Assembly: GCA_963662175.1 (NCBI GenBank)
Contig: OY759219.1
Coordinates: forward strand, 24,966,908 to 25,030,907
Source: Aradus depressus
Taxonomy: Eukaryota; Arthropoda; Insecta; Hemiptera; Aradidae
Direction of reading: 5' to 3'
DNA: 64,000 bases
A program made the position numbers and the translations under genes. This document shows, in pieces, positions 55,564 to 64,000 of this stretch. Within the stretch, counting starts at the first letter, position 1. Every line of letters starts with the position of its first letter. The notes under the pieces are model-generated. The model was not told where the DNA came from. It made no database searches and was given only the letters and a program-made list of their open reading frames with translations.

Positions 55564-56078
55564 TAGATATGCGTATCGATTAACCGATTAATCGAAATAA
55601 TCGATGTTTTAGTAAAATAATCGGTGTTTTTAAATCGATGTTATCTAGGTTTGTGTAATCGGATAATCGATGATTATTTTACGATTATTAAATTTTTAAT
55701 TAGAATTACAACTCATCCGAAAAACAGGAGAAAAAAATGAAAAATGAATTAATTATAATTCATCCGAAGGGCAACTCGCCTAAAAAAGTGGGAGGAGACT
55801 ATCGTATCAACTATCGATACAACAGAGTGCCTCTGTGGTGACCTGGTGATAAGTAAAACGTAACCTTCTAATAGTTCTACTTCTAATTCTAATTTCTAAT
55901 AATTTGTGTTTTGTCATTTGTGAGTTGTGATTGACTGATTATATTAACTTTTGTTTGTGCGTTCCATTAATCGATTATTCGATTATTTAACCAACCATTA
56001 ATAAGTGCATAGATGAATTAGTATAAAATAATAATCGATGTCATTAATCGAAGGTTTGTTGGTCGATACCCATCCTTA
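55564..56078. mobile_element. 515-bp hAT MITE nested in the larger hAT element
   Basis: TSD GCTTCTAG, perfect, at 55556-55563 and 56079-56086. Ends TAGATATGCGTATCGATTAA and the complement of TAAGGATGGGTATCGACCAA. Both subterminal zones are rich in ATCGATTA and AATCGAT. No ORF. Removing it and one TSD restores the 'gagcttctagaggtccgag' sequence of copies 1 and 2. Confidence 0.92.
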
Positions 56079-56439
56079 GCTTCTAGAGGTCCGAGTCTCC
56101 CAAATTAATAACAAAAAGTCTGCAACGCTAACCACGGAAACTGCGGGCTGTGCCCCTGGGAGTTTATACCCCCCACCCTCGTAGCCAAACTCCCTCCCCC
56201 CCCCCCCCCCCCTCCTCAAAATCCTGGCTACGCCCCTGAGGGCATATATATTCTTAGTTTACTAGTTTATTATTAACATTTTTTTTTTTTTTGCTAAAGT
56301 TAGATATGACGGAAGAGAAGGGAATTTCGCTCACCTGATCAGGCTAACACAATTGGTACTAGTACTTCAGAATAAATATAGATTTCAGAAGTTTCTTCAA
56401 TCTCCAAAATTTACTTTATGTAGTCTTGCAATGAACTAA

Positions 56440-57235
56440 TCAATTAACTTTACGCCCCCCTCCAAAACCAGTCAACCCTTTGCGCTAATAATCAATAGTT
56501 CACTAATATAGGGCCTTCTAAATAGTCATAGTACAGGGTTAGGTTAGGTTTTATGACTCATGCCCGGGCTTTAACTACGAGGTCATATCGCCTACTACCA
56601 GAGCGCTCTTTCGTCACTCTGGTGGACATGAGCCCGACTCTACTGTGGGAGTCCTAAATTTTGCCTACCCTAAATTTTTATTCATCTAGGGTAGGGGTCT
56701 TTAACGAGTACCTGACATCGTACAGGCTCGGGACCATCGCTTAACGTCCCATCCGAAGGACGGCGTGCTTAAGTTTATTTTACCTCCCAGATAAAATAAA
56801 CTAAGGGCCTCGGTCGGGTTACGAACCCACGACCTTGAGCTCAGAAGTCAAGCACGCTTACCACTGAGCTACCGGCGCCCTCTAGTCATAGTACATTTTG
56901 TGTCGATAAATTTAGTACATTGGCAGTTAAGAGTCCTTCCCTTCGGCCGATATTGCTAAAATTTGACAGGTTATGCCTTCATTGGGTTTTGACTTTAAAT
57001 AAATTGAAATTTCATGTCGTTACATTCATTACATCTGCATTGGGGTTTTTGAGGCCCTCCCATCCCCTTTTCCTTGTGACGATTCCGCTGAAAATTAATA
57101 GTTTTTGAATTCACATAAGAATTTTGTGTCAATATAATCATTACAATGGCAGTTATTAGAGTTTTTGAGTTAAGTCTCTTCCCAATTCCCCTTCCCTTTG
57201 GCCGATTTGGTCGAAAATTGCTAGGTGACCACTTT
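56440..57235 (-). repeat. Modular dispersed repeat, minus, with SINE
   Basis: 'tccaaaaccagtcaaccctt' at 56460 through 'ttggtcgaaaattgctaggt' at 57210, split by the SINE at 56536-56882. Confidence 0.65.
56536..56882 (-). mobile_element. Full-length SINE family A with 13-bp TSD
   Basis: Defines the family boundaries. TSD TAGTCATAGTACA, perfect, at 56523-56535 and 56883-56895. On the minus strand the element starts GAGGGCGCCGGTAGCTCAG, has A and B boxes (B box GGTTCGTAACC), and ends GAGTCATAAAACCTAACCTA plus ACCC. Length 347 bp. Best reference copy in the window. Confidence 0.95.
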
Positions 57236-57334
57236 TTGGCTTTTACTAGGAATCTGCAGGTACATTAAGTGAAGAGCCGTCTGTGTAAAATTACTTTGTT
57301 TCGTAAGCGGGGTCCCAAGCTGCATGATTAGTTA

Positions 57335-57430
57335 GTTATTACAACTTAGGCCCTATAACAACGGGGTCATATCACATACTCTTGAGTCCTAACATTGTAC
57401 AGACTCAGGATCATCGTTTAACTTCATGGT
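57335..57430 (-). mobile_element. SINE family A remnant, heavily deleted
   Basis: 'caacggggtcatatcacata', 'gagtcctaacattgtacaga', 'ctcaggatcatcgtttaact'. Confidence 0.55.
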
Positions 57431-57439
57431 AGTTCTGGC

Positions 57440-58000
57440 ACTGATATATAGTGAGCACACTATGTTTCATAATTTCGAAATTGGGTATTTCAGAAGAAAC
57501 AAGGAAGGAAGTAGTGACAACTATAGGTATGTGACAGATCGAATGTGTGTCGCGAAGTGAAGTGAGCTCTCTCACCTTGAGTAGTTCTTGGCCATGAGTC
57601 AGTGGATCCTTCTAGTGAGTCGGTTCGGTTTTACTATTTATGAGAGGTGGAGTAATGAAAGGGTGAAAGGTAGATGGGATCCTCGGATGTCCCTGACTCA
57701 GTCTCCAGAGGACGATACAAGAAGTAAATTGGCCAGGTCACAGAGTGGAGCACTCCTAGAGACGTGGAACTGTATTCAGCTCACATGCACAACACAAACG
57801 TGCCCGTAACGGGCCCTCTGCCCTCCCTCTACAGAGAAGAGATGGGACACCAGCTATTTTCCCAGGACTCTCTGGACCCCCCCGTGATCATATCGCAGTC
57901 TTCTTTGCTCCGCTCACTTCCTTCCTCAACTTCAAATCTGTTAGATATCACACTACTACCTATTAGCTGAACCCACTGGTAAGTCCTGGACTTTAAACAT
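57440..58000. other. GC-richer stretch, no supported gene
   Basis: Frames 57588-57809 and 57764-57970 overlap in different phases without known domains. 'gcaagggttgac' at 58050 belongs to the next repeat. Confidence 0.3.
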
Positions 58001-58007
58001 ACTTATG

Positions 58008-58098
58008 AAATTAAATGAAACTTTATTGCTTTTAGAGGTACAAATCATAGCAAGGGTTGACCTTACTAGTTCACACAAATGTAATACATTTTATATAG
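58008..58098 (-). repeat. LINE 3' end scrap
   Basis: 'aatgaaactttattgctttt' to 'gcaagggttgacc', the reverse of 3860-3950. Confidence 0.55.
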
Positions 58099-58102
58099 TT
58101 AT

Positions 58103-58807
58103 GGGTTCTCGGAATAGTGCCAAATTTTAGGATATGAAATTATCTACCAAAAAATTAGGATTCCCACAGTTTTAGCCCTATAGATCCATTTCCGCCCTCC
58201 TGCGGCCCTTAAAAGGTCCAAAAAAGAGTTAAAAATAGCCTGTTCTTCAACAATCGTTTTCTCAGCGTTGAAAACAGGTATATTACATGTAACTGGCGGC
58301 AAATGATTCGTTATTCTATGTATTTTTATCTCAAAATGTCGCACTTGAAGTTATCTTGTTAATACCTCGATCTAGACAGCTTATAATGTGTACACATTTT
58401 CATGAAATCTTGTCTTCAAAGTGGCGTCGAATTGCGAAATCAAGACATAATTAGATCCTTGAGAGCTCAAATTTTTTGTTTTTTAATACTATTTCAGGAA
58501 TACACATTATAAGCGGTCTAGATCGAGGTATTAACAAGATAATTTTCAGATAAAAATACATAGAATGACGAATCATTTGCCGCCAGTTACATGTTTATAC
58601 CTGTTTTCAACGCTGAGAAAACGAATAGGCTATTTTTAGCTCTTTTTTGGCTATTTTAAGGGCCACAGAAGGGCGGAAATGGATCTATAGGGCTGAAACT
58701 GTGGGAATCCTATTTTTTTGGTACTTACATACTTTCATGTCCTAAAATTTGACGCTATTCCGAGAACCCGACTTTTTCGAAATTGTACAAAAGTAATGGA
58801 ATTACCC
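58103..58807. mobile_element. Foldback element, inverted arms of about 280 bp
   Basis: 58103-58370 is complementary to 58500-58769 ('gggttctcggaatag', 'ccctatagatccatttccg', 'aacgctgagaaaacga' and 'cctcgatctaga'). The right side extends 38 bp further to GGAATTACCC, the same terminus as 46806-47623. The left side lacks that part. The transcript could fold into a hairpin with about 280-bp arms. Confidence 0.85.
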
Positions 58808-58828
58808 ATATACATACATATAGTTTTT

Positions 58829-59087
58829 TAAATAAGTAATTAGATTTATCAGTCCAACATATATTTTTTTATTTTTACCACAACTAGTTTCGGCAATTTG
58901 CCATCTTCAGGTGGTGAATCTTTCTAGAGAAGTGTCAGTGTCCAGCTGGTCCCTGATGATACTCGAACCTGTCCCTTGACCTCTTTTCTAGAAAGATTCA
59001 CCACCTGAAGATGGCAAATTGCCGATACTAGTTGTGGTAAAAATAAAAAAATATATGTTGGACTGATAAATCTAATTACTTATTTAA
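58829..59087. repeat. Palindromic repeat with paired hammerhead-like cores
   Basis: Arms 58829-58927 and 58987-59087, about 99 bp, only a few mismatches, spacer 59 bases. Cores: minus strand 58888-58910 and plus strand 59005-59027: CTGAAGA, T, GGCA...TGCC stem, GAAA (GATA in the right arm). Both face outward. Confidence 0.8.
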
Positions 59088-59261
59088 CAAGATAGTCCAC
59101 TATATCTGCCTACCACCAAGTAATATATATTTTTTTATGTTTTATAATTTATTTATTAATATAACTTAATGTATTTATATATATTTAAATCTTTGTTGCC
59201 TTTATATTTTATGAGTGTTACCAACAGAACCTGTTTTTTTGTTGCTTAAGGATGGTTTCTT

Positions 59262-59400
59262 TTGTAGACTGTCTGATGATGAGGTCAACCTCGAAAGCCG
59301 GCTCTGAGAGGTCGGACTACATCTTATTTGACAACCTGTGAAATAATCACTTCTCACTACATCAGCCATCTTCATATTAATCAGATCTACGTTAGCACAA
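59262..59400 (+). repeat. Single hammerhead-like core, GAGG family
   Basis: Core 59273-59296: CTGATGA, T, GAGG, TCAA, CCTC, GAAA, then GCCGGCTCTGAG. The downstream 'aataatcacttctcactac' matches the outer flank of 33793 in reverse. Confidence 0.7.
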
Positions 59401-59589
59401 GTGACACTGTGTACTTGATACTTCAAATTCTATTGAAAAATCGATCTCGTATTTTCGCACGATTCAAATACAACTTTCACCCTGCAATCTTTAAAATTAT
59501 TTATCACCATAATACATTTATTACAAAAAGTAGATTGGAAGTAATTAACAATACATAGATAGTTCCATCCTACGATAATTGTAATGCCT

Positions 59590-60430
59590 AATGTGTGTTT
59601 ATTTTGGCGGGGGCGGGGTTTGTTTGAAAGCCCTCATATGTAATTAGAAAGATGAAAAAAGATTGTTAATAAAAAAAATGAATAAATACAAAAGAAAATC
59701 CTAAAGCAGAGAGAAGGGACCTGCAGATGACATGAAAGTAGAGATAAGGAAGAGGGAGTGAAAAGATGGGACAATGTGTAGCATGCGTGGCTATCTTCCC
59801 TTCTGGGCCACGAGCAAGCTCCTCAACAACTCACGCACGAGTTATAGGGGAAGTTAGGTAATCTGTTTTCTGTGGAATTTCATGTTTTCCGACCAAAAAC
59901 AAATTCAATTTATAAGGTAAAAAATTAAACAATTTGACTAATGTTTCATCTTGTAATTAGTAAGACCAATAGTATCAAAAAAACTAAAAAAAAAAAAACA
60001 TTAAGGCGTAGTCAAGGCCCGCGCCGTAGATTTTCCGTGAAAACATCACTTTTTCATTTTCTTTTCGATGCTGCCGTAGCTCTTGCATGCACTAGACTTT
60101 TTAGGTTTTTTAAATTCCTTTTGATGCGAGCTTTCCTCTGATTTGAGTTTTCTATAATTCCGCGCATATTTACGATTCATATGAGACGACATCTTTAATT
60201 TTTTTACAATTTTCAATTTAATACAGATCTTTACATATATTTCGGCCAATATTTTTATTGTTTCACTTTGAGTCCTAGTAGTGCTCCTCAAGCTCTTTAC
60301 AATGACACCCGAATCAACGTCCTATCTAAACGCTGAAACGCTGCACAACAAACACGTACAGACATGCTCTATCCATTGGGACCTCAACCGTTGTCATCGC
60401 ATTATTAGTCTCGTAGTTATTATTGATTGA
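59590..60430. other. No recognisable gene
   Basis: The frames 59941-60141 and 60046-60291 are antisense to each other with simple composition. A modular scrap lies at 59845-59900. Confidence 0.35.
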
Positions 60431-60439
60431 AATCTGACG

Positions 60440-60830
60440 GTATTTTGTCAGACAGTGCTGACACTCCCATAGATATTCTCGTTATTCAAAGAAGATCGCG
60501 GGGCCAGCATTGTCTTAGGTGAAGTGGAGGGTTGTCGGGATGGGACTGAGAGGACATGAGGTGAGCGACAGGATTGGGATGGGTATTCAACTTGAAGCGG
60601 AGTTGGATTAGGTCTTGGACATAAGGAATGTTGAGGTCTTTGTGTAGGACTTTGTTGGTGACATAAAAAGGAGCCTGGACAATTTGACGTAGACTTTTGA
60701 CTGAAAAGTTTGTATTCTGCTGATGTTGGAACTCTTGGCTGAGCCCCATAGTTCTAGTCCGTATGTCCATATTGGTCGTATGATTGTTTTGTAAATTGTA
60801 AGTTTGTTCTCAACAGATAGTTTTGACTTT
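60440..60830 (-). pseudogene. Jockey-like LINE ORF2 C-terminus, frameshifted
   Basis: Minus strand: 'SVKSLRQIVQAPFYVTNK' with 'LHKDLNIPYVQDLIQLRF', 'KLNTHPNPVAH' and 'SHPDNPPLHLRQCWPRDL', in the frame 60770-60486. The part before it ('MDIRTRTMG') is out of phase with the coding reading 'TYGLELWG', so there is a shift. Close to 32090-32640, with which it shares the 'aactatggggctcag' region and 3' end. Confidence 0.8.
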
Positions 60831-60959
60831 GGTATTTGGTATTTTAGAGATTCGAGAACCTATTAACTGGTTACATATGAAACTGTAAAAATATTCTACA
60901 AAGATAATAAAAAGGTTTTTCTATTGATGAGTACTGGTCCTAAATATGGTTCTAGGAAA

Positions 60960-61113
60960 GTTGATAAGGATTGCCTCATGGTCTAGTGATGGCGGGCTAG
61001 TGGAAACGGCCTGTTGTACGAGTGGGTGGTACGAACACGTCGTTCTGATGAGAGCCCTCATCCGATAGTACGATGCGGGCTATAGCAACATGAGGGTTCA
61101 CCTGTCCGACACG
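60960..61113. other. GC-richer stretch, unknown
   Basis: The minus frame 60997-61182 has 'CPRVGQVNPHVAIARIVLSD', compositionally protein-like, but I do not recognise it. Confidence 0.3.
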
Positions 61114-61372
61114 TGGACACTTCTCTTCAACTACAGGTGTCTGTACTCCTTGCATAGTAATTAGGAGGCGACCCCATGTCACAGGTCAGATAGGACACTA
61201 CTCCGGTATCTCAGGAATACAGAAAATCATCGGAGGCCAGATTGGACACTTCTCTTCAACTACAGGTGTCTGTACTCCTTGTATAGTTATTAGGAGGCGA
61301 CCCCATGTCACAGGTCGGATAGGACACTACTCCGGTATCTCAGGAATACAGAAAATCATCGGAGGCCAGATT
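61114..61372. repeat. 129-bp tandem duplication, two copies
   Basis: TGGACACTTCTCTTCAACTA starts at 61114 and again at 61243. The copies differ at only about three sites. Confidence 0.93.
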
Positions 61373-61375
61373 GGG

Positions 61376-61527
61376 GGAGAAAAAACCTTGATCACGCCGT
61401 CCTTCGGATGAAACATTAAGCGATAATCCCGAGCACGTACGTTTTCAAGAACTAGTTAAAGACCTACCCTAATTGAATAAATATTTAGGGTAGGCAAAAT
61501 TTAGGACTTCTATAGTTAAGTCAGATG
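61376..61527 (+). mobile_element. SINE family A fragment, body only
   Basis: 'cacgccgtccttcggatga', 'aaacattaagcgataatc', 'tagggtaggcaaaatttagg'. Confidence 0.75.
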
Positions 61528-61539
61528 TAAAGGGTCAGA

Positions 61540-61660
61540 AATGCGATGCAGAGTTTTCAACAGAATTTCATGTTTTCCGACACTCCAAAAATGTAAAAAA
61601 AACTAGTCTAACTGGTCAATTCGTGTGGGGGGGGGGGGGTACATTGCCGACGATTCACTT
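61540..61660 (+). repeat. Modular repeat, both ends joined
   Basis: 'gatgcagagttttcaacaga' followed after 60 bp by a 13-base G run and 'tacattgccgacgattcact': the start and end signatures without the modules between. Confidence 0.6.
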
Positions 61661-61669
61661 TAAAAAAAA

Positions 61670-63270
61670 TTAATTTTCCACTGCATCGACACGCATCATA
61701 AAGATATATTCGGACCTCTGGTGGATTTAGAGGCTCCCGCTGTCCCGATAATGAGCTACAACCGTCTATTAATAATTCTGGAAATCAATAAAAACTTAAC
61801 AATTAAGTAGTAATCAATCAAAAACTTTGTCTGGAGCAGGACTTCAAAAAAAACGAAGCATAAAAAATGCAACCTCCTGTTCAATCAGTTTCAAAATCCA
61901 GACTTCATCATGAGAGACATTTGTTGCTTCTCTGAGTCTACTGTCTGGAGTCTATAGACTTTTGAAACTATTTTAGAGGGTTTAATAATGAAAAAAATGA
62001 TGAGAAGGTCGTCTCTTTTGTAAATCTTTTACCTGGAAAGAAGAAAAATGTTGAATACCCAAAAGATGCCCCGAAATGAGAACAATCAATAATGATTGAA
62101 GGATAACAAATTAATAGATCTCTTTTAATTTATTGAAATATATGAATAAATGTCTCATGTGTAATAGTGATATATTGGACCAATAAATAATACCAATATT
62201 GGGGATGGAATTGGATGGAAACTCATTGGTGCTTACACCTGACACTGTCACGCGAAGCAATGGCCAAGGTCGAAGGGGCAACTGTAACTGTGCCTGAGGT
62301 TTAGTAGATGGATCTGCCGAAGAGGTGTACAATTCTTAAGGCTTTCATCCATTGGCCTACTGGTTGGAGATTCGAATCTTTTTTCATATTTTTTTTTTAA
62401 GATGACCAAGAATTCATGATTATATCTTGAAATCTAATAAAAAAATATCAAAAAAGATTTTACCAAGAATTCATGATTATAATTTCTCACAACAAAAATA
62501 TATCAATTCTCCAACTTCATGATGTGATGTATAAAATATACATGCAGTCAAATTATTAATATTATAAAAATTAATTATATTTATTTATATAAAAAAAACA
62601 AAGAAGCAACTAAATTGATGAATAATAATATGAATGCATTTTGTTTTGAAACAACCCAAGAATAAAAAAACAAAACACGACCATCAGCTGTTTCAGGGTG
62701 AGTGTAGAGGAGTCGAAGGTTGGTAGGTCTGTGTTGAGATGGAGTGAGAGTTTAGGCTCAAGGTGTGGAGAACTAAGTTGTAGTGAATCGATTGTGATTA
62801 ATTGGAGTATTAATTGAAATAAATGCACAAAGGAGGTACACTAATTCATTTATATGCCCTAAAATAACTTAAATTTGAAGAATGGCCAGTATTTAGAAAG
62901 AAAAGAGACTAAAACATAAATATAAATATTAGGTTGTAAAATTTCTTTTTGTAGATATTTTGACTTTTTTTTTCTCTTAGTTATTAATTTTATTATGTAG
63001 TTCTAAGTAAATAAACCCAATTATTTGTTCTCTAAATTCTATTCTATTCATTTTCCCTGTTGGCCCAGTAACATAATTTTAAAACCTTTGGATTAGATTT
63101 AATATTTTTGAAAAATTTAGATAACAATATGGGATTTCTTAAGAAATCCAAATAAAAAGTTTGTTAATTGAATTTTTTTTAAAATTACGTGCACGTCTTG
63201 AACTTTTGATATTTTTTTTAGGGTCCTTTTCGGAACTAGGTATTGTAGAAATCAAAATTTAGTAAAAGAC
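61670..63270. other. AT-rich, no recognisable gene
   Basis: Minus frames 62111-62332 and 62610-62828 have no known domain. A direct repeat 'ccaagaattcatgattata' occurs at 62407 and 62463. Confidence 0.4.
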
Positions 63271-63271
63271 C

Positions 63272-63511
63272 AGATACACGACCGAGACTCTCAAATTATT
63301 TTATCTGGGAGGTAAAATTAACTTAAGCATGCCGTCCTTCGGATGGAACGTAAGCGATGGTCCCGAGCTTGTACGATGTCAGGTACTTGTTAAAGACCCC
63401 TGCTCTAGTTAAATAAAAGTTTAGGGTAGGCAAAATTTGGGACTCCCACAGTAGAGTCGGGCTCATGTCCACCAGAGTGACGAAAGAGCTCTCTGCTAGT
63501 AGGCGATTAAA
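63272..63511 (+). mobile_element. SINE family A, head missing
   Basis: From 'gaccgagactctcaaatta' to 'ctctctgctagtaggcgatt'. The tail is lost. Confidence 0.85.
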
Positions 63512-63779
63512 GACCCAATAGTAATTTCCATTATTTTTCTATTTTCTTTCATTCTTTGTTTCCAACGTTCTCCCTTTTCGAAACACTCAATTTCTATCAA
63601 CAAAAATGATTATCCTCGGAAAACGTACCCTTATGGAAACTTTACGCTGAGATGTTTAAATATTTTCATTTCTTATTAAAAAAAAGTTAGTAATGAAATA
63701 TTTTTTTCGGGAGCTAAATTGAAATATACAAAATGTAAGTCTAGCAAATGTATGAACGATAGTGGATACAGTGACTTTA

Positions 63780-63850
63780 TAAACTAGGCAAGTTTACAAG
63801 TTTGCCTGAACATAATATGTTCAGGCAAACTTGTAAACTTGTCTAGTTTA
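63780..63850. repeat. 34-bp near-perfect hairpin
   Basis: Arms 63780-63813 and 63817-63850 around a 3-base loop; one mismatch. Could be a small MITE remnant or a stem-loop. Confidence 0.85.
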
Positions 63851-63870
63851 TATATTATATAAAAATTACC

Positions 63871-64000
63871 GAGGGCGCCGGTAGCCGCGCTTGCCTTCTG
63901 AGCTCATGATTGTGGGTTCGAAACCCGGCCGAGGCCCTTAGTTTATTTTATCTAGGAGGTAAAATAAACTTAAGCACGCCGTCCTTCGGACGGAACGTTA
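63871..64000 (+). mobile_element. SINE family A, cut by the window end
   Basis: GAGGGCGCCGGTAGC head with a 13-base deletion in the A box, B box GGTTCGAAACC, running off the window at 'ggacggaacgtta'. Confidence 0.88.

Larger units (their letters stand above)
54455..56238. mobile_element. CAGGGGCG-type hAT element, copy 3, perfect 8-bp TSD
   Basis: TSD AGGGCATA at 54447-54454 and 56239-56246. Ends CAGGGGCGTGCCCTC and the complement of CAGGGGCGTAGCCAGGATTT. Without the nested hAT MITE it is about 1.26 kb, longer than copy 1, and has about 600 bp of extra AT-rich sequence (54650-55290). No ORF. The 8-bp duplication and CAGGG start place it in the hAT superfamily. Confidence 0.9.

Overview
The window looks like repeat-dense intergenic or heterochromatic DNA from an insect. 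The evidence is AT-rich DNA, several non-LTR retrotransposon clades typical of arthropods, hAT, Harbinger and mariner remnants, a tRNA-derived SINE in more than twenty copies, and CCTAA tails that match the insect telomere repeat TTAGG. A hemipteran such as a planthopper is my best guess, but the species is inference. I recognise no intact host gene, no tRNA or rRNA gene and no bacterial feature. Most open reading frames are short, lie in repeats, and are better explained as chance or as dead transposon sequence.

Layout. Bases 1-5147 are bracketed by a long inverted repeat; its left arm carries a Harbinger-like MITE and its right arm a SINE. The interior holds a decayed LINE 3' end. From 5.2 to 17 kb there is a patchwork of LINE 3' ends, SINEs, palindromic repeats and modular repeats. 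From 17.8 to 22.2 kb there are three LINE fragments, a CAGGGGCG-type hAT element, and a nested pair in which a SINE with a 70-base A tail sits inside a LINE, both with target-site duplications (TSDs). From 24 to 31 kb there are another LINE end, a foldback element, a hAT element with a broken BED finger nested in a SINE, and a 50-bp tandem repeat. From 32 to 36 kb there are a jockey-like LINE end, a 33-bp minisatellite and a 457-bp TA tract between near-identical inverted arms. From 41 to 49 kb there are a second CAGGGGCG element, mariner and Harbinger remnants, an 818-bp palindromic transposon and a jockey-like LINE end. From 50 to 64 kb there are a LINE copy, a small TA-flanked MITE, a LINE and SINEs with perfect TSDs, the third CAGGGGCG element with another hAT MITE inside, a foldback element, a 129-bp duplication and further SINEs.

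The most interesting signal is a family of motifs with the form CTGANGA, one base, a short hairpin, then GAAA. It recurs in sequence-unrelated repeats, and the hairpin stem changes on both sides together. It usually occurs as outward-facing inverted pairs. This resembles the hammerhead-ribozyme-like cores known from Penelope-like retroelements. A second theme is a SINE whose 3' tail is the insect telomere repeat. A third is the depth of nesting, which lets insertion order be read directly from TSDs.
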